NCBI GenBank assembly: GCA_964501785.1
Contig: CAZCUD010000001.1
Coordinates: 1-64,000 of the forward strand
DNA length: 64,000 bases
Origin: DATBSK01 sp964501785
GTDB lineage: Bacteria; Actinomycetota; Acidimicrobiia; IMCC26256; PALSA-555
Direction: 5' to 3'
Both the position numbers and the translations under genes were made by a program. Position 1 is the stretch's first letter; each line of letters opens with the position of its first letter. A model generated the notes under the pieces. It was not told where the DNA came from. It saw nothing but the letters and a program-made list of their open reading frames with translations, and searched no databases. Below are positions 57,112-64,000 of this stretch, one piece after another.

Positions 57112-58650
57112 ATCTCCACCACGCACGACACGATCCTCGTCGTCGACTTCGGGGCCCAGTACGCACAGCTGATCGCTCGCCGCGTGCGCGAGGCGCGCGT
57201 CTACTCCGAGATCGTGCCCCGCACGATGCCGCTCGACGAGATGCTCGCCAAGCGACCGAAGGGCATCATCTTCTCGGGCGGTCCCGCGTCCGTCCACGTC
57301 GACGACGCGCCCTCGATCGACCCCGGCGTCTACGACGCCGGCGTGCCCGTCCTCGGCATCTGCTACGGCGCGCAGCTGGTCGCCCAGCAGCTCGGCGGCA
57401 CGGTCGAGCGCACCGGGGGCGGCGAGTACGGACGCACACCGATGACCCGGCACGGGGCGTCGATCGTGCTCACCGGGTTGCCCGAGGAGCAGACGGTGTG
57501 GATGAGCCACGGCGACGCGATCACCACCGCGCCCGACGGCTTCTCGGTGACGGCATCGTCGCCGGGCGCACCGGTGGCGGCGCTCGAAGACCGCGACCGG
57601 GCGATCTACGGCGTGCAGTTCCACCCCGAGGTTGCGCACACCGAGCGCGGCCAGGACGTGCTGCGCGCGTTCTTGTTCGAGGTCTGCGGCTGCGCGCCGA
57701 CCTGGACCAACGCCAACATCATCGACGAGGCCGTGTCGGCGATCCGCGACCAGGTCGGTGACGAGCGCGTCCTCTGTGGGCTCTCGGGCGGCGTCGACTC
57801 GGCGGTCGCGGCGGCGATCGTCCACCGCGCGGTCGGCGACCAGCTCACGTGCGTGTTCGTCGACACGGGCCTGTTGCGCCTCGACGAGCCCGAGCAGGTC
57901 GAGGACACCTTCCGGCGCCAGTTCCGGGTCGATCTCGTCCACGTGAAGGCCGCCGACCGCTTCCTCGAGCGCCTCGACGGCGTCACCGAGCCCGAGGCGA
58001 AGCGCAAGATCATCGGTGAGACGTTCATCCGCGTCTTCGAGGAGGTGGCGCGCGACCACGCCGACGCCCGCTTCCTCGTGCAGGGCACGCTCTACCCCGA
58101 CATCGTCGAGTCGGGCGGCGGCGACAACGCGACGATCAAGAGCCACCACAACGTCGGCGGCCTCCCCGACGACATGACGTTCGAGCTCGTCGAGCCGCTG
58201 CGCAACCTGTTCAAGGACGAGGTGCGCGCCATCGGCGAGGAGCTCGGGCTGCCCGAGGACATCGTGTGGCGCCAGCCCTTCCCCGGTCCCGGCCTGGCCG
58301 TGCGCATCATCGGCGAGATCACCCCGGATCGGCTCGAGACGCTCCGCCAGGCCGACGCCGTCGTGCTCGCCGAGCTGCGGCGGGCCGGCCTGGAGCGCCA
58401 GATCTGGCAGAGCTTCGCGGTGCTGCCCGCGGTGCGCACCGTCGGCGTGATGGGCGACGGGCGCACCTACGAGTACCCGATCATCGTGCGTGCGGTCACC
58501 TCCGACGACGCGATGACCGCCGATTGGGCGCGTCTGCCCTACGAGGTCCTCGAGCGGATCGCCTCGCGCATCATCAACGAGGTCCCCGGCGTCAACCGCG
58601 TCGCGTACGACATCACCAGCAAGCCCCCCGGCACCATCGAATGGGAGTAG
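57112..58650 (+). CDS. guaA: GMP synthase (glutamine-hydrolysing), apparent ATC start
   Basis: GuaA, 512 residues, converts XMP to GMP using glutamine and ATP. The amidotransferase triad is Cys in GICYGAQLV and His/Glu in HPEVAHTERG; the PP-loop is LSGGVDSAV; GPGLAVRIIGE and the NRVAYDITSKPPGTIEWE end are conserved. The first ATG/GTG/TTG in frame (GTG 57184) would delete part of the amidotransferase start VVDFGAQYAQLIARRV. The frame continues upstream, and ATC at 57112 gives ISTTHDTILVVDFG, the expected N-terminus, seven bases after AGAGGAAGG. I therefore place the start at ATC; a sequencing error of an ATG is the alternative. Confidence 0.85.
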   Translation: MSTTHDTILVVDFGAQYAQLIARRVREARVYSEIVPRTMPLDEMLAKRPKGIIFSGGPASVHVDDAPSIDPGVYDAGVPVLGICYGAQLVAQQLGGTVERTGGGEYGRTPMTRHGASIVLTGLPEEQTVWMSHGDAITTAPDGFSVTASSPGAPVAALEDRDRAIYGVQFHPEVAHTERGQDVLRAFLFEVCGCAPTWTNANIIDEAVSAIRDQVGDERVLCGLSGGVDSAVAAAIVHRAVGDQLTCVFVDTGLLRLDEPEQVEDTFRRQFRVDLVHVKAADRFLERLDGVTEPEAKRKIIGETFIRVFEEVARDHADARFLVQGTLYPDIVESGGGDNATIKSHHNVGGLPDDMTFELVEPLRNLFKDEVRAIGEELGLPEDIVWRQPFPGPGLAVRIIGEITPDRLETLRQADAVVLAELRRAGLERQIWQSFAVLPAVRTVGVMGDGRTYEYPIIVRAVTSDDAMTADWARLPYEVLERIASRIINEVPGVNRVAYDITSKPPGTIEWE

Positions 58651-58663
58651 CCGGGTAGGAGTC

Positions 58664-59215
58664 GTGAGACGCCGGCTCGTAGATCTCGGGTGGTGGTACG
58701 TCGGCCTGTTCTACGGCAGGAACAGCCCGCTCTTCGTTGCGGTCATGACGTTCGTCGGCGTCTGCATCGTCGGCGCCGCCTTCTTCGCCGTACCCGCGTG
58801 GAACGACGACACGACGTCGGGTGTGCTCGTCACCGTCGCAGTCATCGTCTGCATCGGACCGGCGTGCATCCTCCTCGGCCTCCTCCAGCGATGGAACCTC
58901 AACTTCTGGCGCACGGCCGGCGAGGAGCAGCGGCGCGCCGAGGCGCTCGAGTGGGAGCGCGCGATCCGCGAGCGGAGGCCGAAGCCCGCCGACGGTGGTC
59001 TCTTCGCAGCAGATGCGCCGATCGTCGACGACGTCGGTGCGTCGGGCGACCTGATCGAGGGTCAGCGGTCGGCCGAAGCGGCCCCGGCGCTTAGCCCCGC
59101 CCGCTACGGAATCCAGCGGATCCTCGGCTCCGCCGAGGAGGGCACGGGGCTCGTGGGCGGCTTCGACTGGATCCGCCGCAGGATCGCGCGGAGGTCGGGC
59201 CCCGGCGATCACTAG
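58664..59215 (+). CDS. Small membrane protein of unknown function
   Basis: A 183-residue protein, not recognised. Two hydrophobic segments (FVAVMTFVGVCIVGAAFFAV and VLVTVAVIVCIGPACILLGL) separated by a short DDTTSG loop form a hairpin in the membrane. A charged segment follows (EEQRRAEALEWERAIRERRP), which may be a coiled coil, and a disordered tail. GTG start 13 bases after the guaA stop, so it is likely co-transcribed with guaA. Confidence 0.7.
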   Translation: MRRRLVDLGWWYVGLFYGRNSPLFVAVMTFVGVCIVGAAFFAVPAWNDDTTSGVLVTVAVIVCIGPACILLGLLQRWNLNFWRTAGEEQRRAEALEWERAIRERRPKPADGGLFAADAPIVDDVGASGDLIEGQRSAEAAPALSPARYGIQRILGSAEEGTGLVGGFDWIRRRIARRSGPGDH

Positions 59216-59233
59216 GACGATCAGGAGATCGTC
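59216..59233 (+). terminator. Short inverted repeat after the membrane-protein gene
   Basis: GACGATC and GATCGTC flank AGGA immediately after the stop of the preceding gene. No T-run follows, so it may be a weak transcript end or an operator for the next gene. Confidence 0.3.
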
Positions 59234-59279
59234 AGGCTGTCTCCAAGTGTCGGCGGGCTGGGTCCGGCACTCTGCGGGC

Positions 59280-59789
59280 ATGCCTGACGCCACCGGATTC
59301 TTCTCGAAGCTCACCAGCTGGTTCGACGGTGACTCCTCACCGGCGCCGTCGCCGGAGCCCGGGGTCGCCGACGACTTCGGTGAGGACGTGAACCAGCCGG
59401 AGATCACCGAACCGACCCACGGGTCCATCTTCCAGACCGATCCGGGCCACGGCTTCGTGCAGGCCGACGGCTACGGGTCCGAGCACCAGGGCGGCACGTT
59501 CCTGGCCGACCCACCACAGGGGCCGATCGACTACCACGACGGACCGATCGAGGCACCGGGCGGTGGTCCCGGCCCGGCGCCCGAGGCGCCCCTCGACGTC
59601 GGGGACGGGCCGGTCGAGCTGCCCCCCGAGGGTGTGCCCGATCCCGTGCTCGGCTCGTACCAGCCCGACCTGACCTCGGGGTACTCGCCGGTCGACCTGT
59701 CGACGGAGCTGCCGTTCGTGCCCGAGTCGTCCGCCACGTCGACGGATCTCGGCCCCGGGGTGGACGACGGGTTCGACGACTTCGCCTGA
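59280..59789 (+). CDS. Acidic Pro/Gly-rich protein of unknown function
   Basis: A 169-residue protein, not recognised, very rich in Asp, Glu, Pro and Gly and nearly free of basic residues. It begins with a short amphipathic stretch (ATGFFSKLTSWFDG) and has no signal peptide or membrane segment; most is probably disordered. The ATG at 59280 is preferred over a GTG at 59247. Codon use follows the local GC-rich pattern, supporting a real gene, but no function can be given. Confidence 0.55.
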   Translation: MPDATGFFSKLTSWFDGDSSPAPSPEPGVADDFGEDVNQPEITEPTHGSIFQTDPGHGFVQADGYGSEHQGGTFLADPPQGPIDYHDGPIEAPGGGPGPAPEAPLDVGDGPVELPPEGVPDPVLGSYQPDLTSGYSPVDLSTELPFVPESSATSTDLGPGVDDGFDDFA

Positions 59790-59886
59790 GTCGACGTCCC
59801 GACGCCTCGGGCGGCGTCGGGACCATCTGCGGCCGTAGGATCGGGGCTCTCCACGCCCGACCCGATCGCTTCACGAGGTAGCGCAG

Positions 59887-60909
59887 ATGGACACCAAGCA
59901 GCTCGCCGAGACCGCCAAGGCCATGGTCGCCCCCGGCAAGGGCCTGCTCGCCGCCGACGAGTCGAGCGGCACGATCAAGAAGCGCTTCGACAGCATCGAC
60001 GTCGAGTCGACCGAGGAGAACCGCCGGGCCTACCGCGACCTCCTCTTCACGACGGCCGGCGTCGAGGACTACATCAGCGGCGTCATCCTGTTCGACGAGA
60101 CGATCCGTCAGCAGAGCGCCGACGGCACGCCGTTCCCGAAGCTGCTCGCCGACCGGGGGATCATCCCCGGCATCAAGGTCGACACCGGGGCCAAGCAGCT
60201 GGCCCTCGCCGAGAAGGGCGAGACGGTCACCGAGGGCCTCGACGGGCTGCGGGAGCGCCTCACCGAGTACTACGAGCTCGGGGCTCGCTTCGCCAAGTGG
60301 CGCGCCACCTACACGATCACCGACACCCTCCCGTCGCAGCTCGCGTTCGACGTGAACGCGCAGGCGCTCGCCCGCTACGCAGCGCTCTGCCAGGAGGCCA
60401 ACATCGTCCCGATCGTGGAGCCCGAGGTGCTGATGGACGGCAACCACTCGATCGAGCGCAGCGACGAGGTCACCAGCGCCGCCCAGGAGGCGCTGTGGCA
60501 GGCGCTCTACGAGAACCGTCTCTACCTTCCCGGCGTCATCCTGAAGCCCAACATGGTCCTCTCGGGCTACGACTCCAAGAAGCAGGCGCCCGACGACGAG
60601 GTCGCGCAGCGCACCGTCGACTGCTTCCTCCGTCATGTCCCGGCTGCGGTACCGGGGATCGTCTTCCTTTCCGGCGGCCAGAGCGACGAGCAGGCGACGG
60701 CCCGCCTCAACGAGATGAACAAGCGCGGCCCGCACCCGTGGGAGCTGTCGTTCTCGTACGGCCGGGCGCTCCAGGCCCCGACGCTCAAGGAGTGGAAGGG
60801 CGAGGCCAGCAACGTCGCGGCTGCCCAGGCGGCGTTCGCCCACCGCGCCAAGTGCAACAGCGCCGCCCGCTCCGGCAGCTACACCGCCGAGATGGAGAAG
60901 GCTGCCTGA
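59887..60909 (+). CDS. Fructose-bisphosphate aldolase, class I
   Basis: A 340-residue class I aldolase that splits fructose-1,6-bisphosphate through a Schiff base. The lysine is Lys220 in GVILKPNMV. GKGLLAADESSGTIKKRF, IVEPEVLMDGNH and FLSGGQSDEQAT are the animal-type class I signatures; many actinobacteria use the metal-dependent class II enzyme instead. ATG 97 bases after the unknown gene, with GAGGTAGCG upstream. Confidence 0.95.
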   Translation: MDTKQLAETAKAMVAPGKGLLAADESSGTIKKRFDSIDVESTEENRRAYRDLLFTTAGVEDYISGVILFDETIRQQSADGTPFPKLLADRGIIPGIKVDTGAKQLALAEKGETVTEGLDGLRERLTEYYELGARFAKWRATYTITDTLPSQLAFDVNAQALARYAALCQEANIVPIVEPEVLMDGNHSIERSDEVTSAAQEALWQALYENRLYLPGVILKPNMVLSGYDSKKQAPDDEVAQRTVDCFLRHVPAAVPGIVFLSGGQSDEQATARLNEMNKRGPHPWELSFSYGRALQAPTLKEWKGEASNVAAAQAAFAHRAKCNSAARSGSYTAEMEKAA

Positions 60910-60959
60910 GCACCGGCGCCCTGACCAACACCCCGGTCGCGGGCCAGATCTGCCTGGTT

Positions 60960-60995
60960 GCGTAGCTCACCTTCGTCACGAGGGTCGAGCCACGC
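60960..60995. repeat. 36-bp palindromic repeat, copy B
   Basis: GCGTAGCTCACCTTCG, TCA, CGAGGGTCGAGCCACGC forms an imperfect hairpin in the convergent gap between the aldolase and the leftward secreted gene. It is the same length as copies A and C and lies in the same orientation as C; similarity to C also extends some 20 bases outwards on both sides. Confidence 0.75.
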
Positions 60996-61013
60996 AGGTC
61001 AGCATCTGCACGC

Positions 61014-62636
61014 TCAACGGCGGGTGGCGCGGAACTCGAGGTCGCCGCCCGCTTCGTCGTCCGCGATCCGAATCGTCCCCTGCACGGTGTCGCCGTCCAC
61101 CTGGCCGACGACCCGGCTGGTGAACTCGCCGTCGTTCTCGCCGCTGTACACGTGCGTGCCGCACTCCGGGCCCGTGAAGTCGGTCTGGCGCACCGTTGAT
61201 CGGAACTCGCTGGACTCGAAGGTCCCGTCGCCGCGCACGCGCGCAGTCGGGCGAGGCGTGACGGTCGCGAAGTAGTCGTGGCGGCTGTCGCAGGTGACCG
61301 TGTCGTCCCGCGATACCCACGACGCGCTCATCGCGAGGGCGATCGTGAAGCGCATGGAGCCGTCCTCGCTGATCTTCACATCGACCGTGTTGCGGATCGC
61401 CCGGGGTGGTCCAGGATGGGCGCTCGCCTCGAGCGCGGCGTCGAGGAGCTCGCCCGTGAACTCGCCCTCGTACCTTCCGGCCGCGACGGCCGACTCGTCG
61501 TCCTCGGGGTCTGCTTCGGCCTCCGGTGCGCGGCGCGACTCCGGCGCGTCGGCTCGGAACACGCCTTCCGCGGGGGCGTTGCGCGGCACGACGCCGACGA
61601 TCACGCCGCCGGCGAGGAAGACGTCGCGCCTGCGCAGCGGACCCTGGCCCGTCTCCCACACGGGATCGAGCGCGTCGTCGAGCAGGAACTCGGTGATCTG
61701 CCCGGCGTCGTAGCCGTTGTTGGCCGCCATCAGGATCGCGGTCGTGAGCAGCGCGGTCTCGGGGTCGACCCCGTCGCGCTCGGCGCGTCGCACGACCCGC
61801 GCTGGGTTCGCGGTCGTCGGCTCGTCACTGTGCTCGTCCAGGTTCGCCTGGGCGCGCGCCGCCCGATCGCGGATCTGCTCCGCGTCGTCCAGGGCGCGAG
61901 CGCCACCTTCGGCCATCTCGGCGACCACTGCGTCGAACATCAGGAACCGGTCGAGGTAGTCGGACAGCGCGCTCGGGTCCGTCGGCGTGCCGCCGGATGT
62001 GCGCACCGACCTCGCGACCGGCGCGCTGCGGCCCCCGACGGGACGCCGAAAGCCCGCGGCTGGTTCGTTCGGGACGACAATGATGGCGCGCTCGTCGTGA
62101 TCGGCCACGATGCAGCGAACCGTGTACCGGCCCGGCGCGAGCCCTTCGAGCTCGTAGACCCCGACCTCGCCCGGCTCGATGGAGTACTTCGGGAGGTCCG
62201 TGCCCTCGATCTCCACGACATGGACGTGTTTGCCGCGGTTCGCCACGATCACCGGTGACGATGTGTCGACGACGAACCGCTCGGGTGTGATCCCGCGTTC
62301 GTCGATCGCGACGACCTCGTTGCCTGCGTCCGTCGTCGGATCGGTCGGCGCCGGGGAACCCGTCGTGGTCGTCGCGGCGAGTCCGGGCAGCGAGGCGTCC
62401 TCGATCCGCCGGACGACCGTCTTGAGCGAGTCGCCGGCCGCCAGCGCCGCGACCACGGCCGCCGGCGCGTCACGTCCGAGCTGCACGGTTGCCTCGAGCG
62501 CCACGTCCTCGACGCGAGGTGGCGTCCGCTCCGCGGCCGTCGCGGCACCAGCACCGACCGTCGCCACGATCACCTCGACGGCGACCAGGCCGGCCACGAG
62601 CAGCGACCCGGCACGCCCCCGCCACGACCCGGTCAC
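61014..62636 (-). CDS. Secreted protein with a cupredoxin-like domain
   Basis: A 540-residue exported protein of unknown role. The GTG at 62636 has GGAGG upstream, and a signal peptide follows (LLVAGLVAVEVIVATVGAGA, ending ATAA). Residues about 155-225 look like a cupredoxin: FVVDTSSPVIVANRGKHVHV, YSIEPGEVGVYEL and GRYTVRCIVADHDERAIIVV give the His...Cys...His order of blue copper proteins, but the axial Met is not evident, so copper binding is unsure. A helical middle part follows (about 240-400), then a beta-rich C-terminal domain containing GRYEGEFTGELL. It ends EFRATRR, without the FTG tail. Confidence 0.7.
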   Translation of the reverse strand: MTGSWRGRAGSLLVAGLVAVEVIVATVGAGAATAAERTPPRVEDVALEATVQLGRDAPAAVVAALAAGDSLKTVVRRIEDASLPGLAATTTTGSPAPTDPTTDAGNEVVAIDERGITPERFVVDTSSPVIVANRGKHVHVVEIEGTDLPKYSIEPGEVGVYELEGLAPGRYTVRCIVADHDERAIIVVPNEPAAGFRRPVGGRSAPVARSVRTSGGTPTDPSALSDYLDRFLMFDAVVAEMAEGGARALDDAEQIRDRAARAQANLDEHSDEPTTANPARVVRRAERDGVDPETALLTTAILMAANNGYDAGQITEFLLDDALDPVWETGQGPLRRRDVFLAGGVIVGVVPRNAPAEGVFRADAPESRRAPEAEADPEDDESAVAAGRYEGEFTGELLDAALEASAHPGPPRAIRNTVDVKISEDGSMRFTIALAMSASWVSRDDTVTCDSRHDYFATVTPRPTARVRGDGTFESSEFRSTVRQTDFTGPECGTHVYSGENDGEFTSRVVGQVDGDTVQGTIRIADDEAGGDLEFRATRR

Positions 62637-62816
62637 GCCACCTCCACCTTCGTGATCGACCTTGTTCGGGCCGACATCGTGGCCCGCATCACGAACGAGC
62701 GGCGCGACGGTACGCGCGCGTGACTGCCTGAGCAACGGAAGGGTTGCGTTCGCATCGGCTCGTGGTGACGGATCGCTCCGCGCGGCTAGCGTGCCCACAA
62801 CCGAGTGGGGGTTCAC

Positions 62817-63815
62817 ATGCGCTGGGGCAGGGCAGCACGTCTGGTCAGCGCGGCGACGATCACGTTGGTCTTCGCCGCGACGGCGGTTCCGATCGCGACG
62901 GCGAGCGAGTCATCGTCGACGTCGAGCACACTCTCGTTGGAGAGCGAGCCGGGCCACGCGATCGGTCGAGGTGAGAGCATCTCGCTGACGTCGGAGAGCG
63001 CGACGATCGAGGTGACGGGCGACGCATCCGCGATCGACGTGACCGCGACGAACGGCGATGGCACGATCGGCGTGCAGATCGACGCGCCGACCGGCATCGC
63101 ACTCGGTGCCGGCACGTTCGCACTCGCCGCTCCGGCGAGCACCGAGGCAGCCGCGGTGACCGTGACGCGCGACGGGCAGTCGTGCACCGCCGTCGACGGC
63201 TCGCTCACGATCTCTGACCTCACGATCGACGAGAGCGGCTCGGTCACCTCGCTCGCGACCGAGCTCACCCACCGCTGCGACTCGGCGGAGGGTCCGGCGC
63301 TACGGGTGTCGATCGAGCACGCGGTGGTGGCTCCTCAGCCCGAGACGCCCGAGACCACCGTTCCGCCGACGACGACGCCACCCACCACCGCGCCCGCGCC
63401 AGAAGTGCCCGAGATCGCCGTGACGCAGGGTGACGACGTGAGCATCGCCGAGACGTTCACGAACTCGCTCATCGGCGGCTACCGACACCAGGGCGACACG
63501 CGGTTCTATCGGTACAGCCCGAGCTGCACCAACCAGACGAACGTCTTGACCTGCCCGATCTTCCTCACGACCTTGAGCCCGCCGCACCCGGGCGACCCGG
63601 TCTGGTTCACCGTGCAGCTGAAGATCAAGAAGGGCTGGCAGCGCCTGTTCATCACCGAGGGTGACCCACTCGACTCCAACAGCCAGAGCCTCATCGTCCT
63701 CATCACCGGGACCAAGTCCGCCGGGAAGACGTATCGAATCCGCGCGGAGTGGGAGGTGGGCTCGCCCAATCACGTCAAGGGCAAGTACCGCTACTTCAAG
63801 ATCACGCACAACTAG
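62817..63815 (+). CDS. Secreted protein with Thr/Pro linker, unknown function
   Basis: A 332-residue exported protein, not recognised. ATG 62817 follows GTGGGGG; a GTG 12 bases upstream is possible. A signal peptide (LVSAATITLVFAATAVPIAT) precedes a Ser/Thr-rich beta domain (about 30-175) with two Cys, a Pro/Thr linker (about 178-200) and a second domain of about 130 residues with Cys pair SCTNQTNVLTC, ending KYRYFKITHN. The C-terminal domain may be a beta-sandwich. It is divergent from the cupredoxin-like gene with a 180-base gap between them in which I cannot place a promoter. Confidence 0.7.
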   Translation: MRWGRAARLVSAATITLVFAATAVPIATASESSSTSSTLSLESEPGHAIGRGESISLTSESATIEVTGDASAIDVTATNGDGTIGVQIDAPTGIALGAGTFALAAPASTEAAAVTVTRDGQSCTAVDGSLTISDLTIDESGSVTSLATELTHRCDSAEGPALRVSIEHAVVAPQPETPETTVPPTTTPPTTAPAPEVPEIAVTQGDDVSIAETFTNSLIGGYRHQGDTRFYRYSPSCTNQTNVLTCPIFLTTLSPPHPGDPVWFTVQLKIKKGWQRLFITEGDPLDSNSQSLIVLITGTKSAGKTYRIRAEWEVGSPNHVKGKYRYFKITHN

Positions 63816-63852
63816 CAGTCACTCGCCCGAGCCCGGTCGCCGGACCCTTGTT

Positions 63853-63888
63853 GCGTAGCTCACCCTCGTCACGAGGGTTGAGCTACGC
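63853..63888. repeat. 36-bp palindromic repeat, copy C
   Basis: GCGTAGCTCACCCTCG, TCA, CGAGGGTTGAGCTACGC is a near-perfect hairpin with one bulge, the best-preserved of the three copies. It lies between the rightward secreted gene and a leftward gene entering from the window edge, so copies B and C bracket the divergent secreted pair. Confidence 0.8.
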
Positions 63889-63908
63889 AGGCAGATGCAG
63901 GTGCAGGC

Positions 63909-64000
63909 TCAGATGATCGCGACCGGGATCGACCCGGCATCACGGACCGCCTTGACGCTGGCCGACTCGAGCTCGGCGAGCGGCCGGTAGGCGAGCGCGT
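63909..64000 (-). CDS. 3' end of a minus-strand gene, truncated by the window edge
   Basis: A TGA stop at 63909-63911 on the minus strand closes a frame open to the window end. The visible last residues read ALAYRPLAELESASVKAVRD followed by AGSIPVAII. The alpha/beta character is consistent with the end of a soluble enzyme, but 29 residues are too few to name it. Confidence 0.45.
   Translation of the reverse strand, partial: ALAYRPLAELESASVKAVRDAGSIPVAII

Noticed and set aside
57061..57190. Frameshift or pseudogene in guaA
   Set aside because: The frame is open from before 57112 to the stop, and all catalytic motifs are intact; only the start codon is unusual.

Overview
The window is a 64 kb piece of a very GC-rich chromosome carrying the core translation gene cluster of an actinobacterium. 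The gene order (rpoC, str/S10/spc/alpha ribosomal protein genes, then rplM-rpsI-glmM-glmS-acpS-nnr-alr-tsaE-tsaB-rimI-tsaD-groES, then guaB3-guaA), many GTG/TTG starts, stop/start overlaps and zinc-ribbon forms of S4, S14, L24 and L36 all fit Actinomycetota. The style of the extra secreted proteins (glycine-rich, threonine/proline linkers) suggests class Acidimicrobiia (Ilumatobacter/Iamia-like). That class assignment is an inference; no 16S gene is present.

Layout. 1-8354: 3' part of rpoC, a small secreted protein, rpsL, rpsG, a 294-bp nested palindrome, fusA, tuf, rpsJ. 8355-10087: a palindromic repeat and an antisense glycine-rich secreted protein that split rpsJ from rplC. 10088-22583: unbroken rplC to map, including secY and adk. 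22584-29447: an accessory block between map and infA (LuxR-type regulator, two glycine-rich secreted proteins, a leftward PAP2-lipid kinase-YihY operon, a second PAP2 gene). 29448-33559: infA-rpmJ-rpsM-rpsK-rpsD-rpoA-rplQ-truA. 33577-35079: an oddly ordered alkaline-phosphatase-superfamily gene on the minus strand. 35237-49903: rplM-rpsI, amino-sugar synthesis (glmM and a 1141-aa GlmS-like protein), acpS, NAD(P)HX repair, alr, hydrolases, uracil-DNA glycosylase and the t6A genes tsaE/B/D with rimI. 49904-50783: a palindromic repeat, a CIRCE operator, groES without groEL, and a gene-free stretch. 50784-53491: two leftward metabolic genes. 53633-60909: an RCC1-like secreted protein, a Nudix hydrolase, guaB3-guaA, two unknowns and a class I aldolase. 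60910-64000: two divergent secreted proteins bracketed by copies of a 36-bp palindrome, then the 3' end of a further minus-strand gene.

Most of the window is housekeeping. The unusual content lies at the joints. All three places where the str-S10-spc-alpha succession is broken carry secreted-protein genes, and the four FTG-tailed proteins found there all end in the tripeptide Phe-Thr-Gly. Shared extreme C-termini on otherwise different exported proteins look like a sorting or processing tag; this is the best candidate here for an undescribed system. Other points of note are the giant palindrome between rpsG and fusA, two related palindromic repeat families, non-canonical start codons for infA (CTG) and guaA (ATC), a doubled-size GlmS, a His-rich plus histone-like tail on ribosomal protein L22, and an apparently permuted phosphatase.

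No tRNA, rRNA, CRISPR array, transposase or phage gene was recognised.
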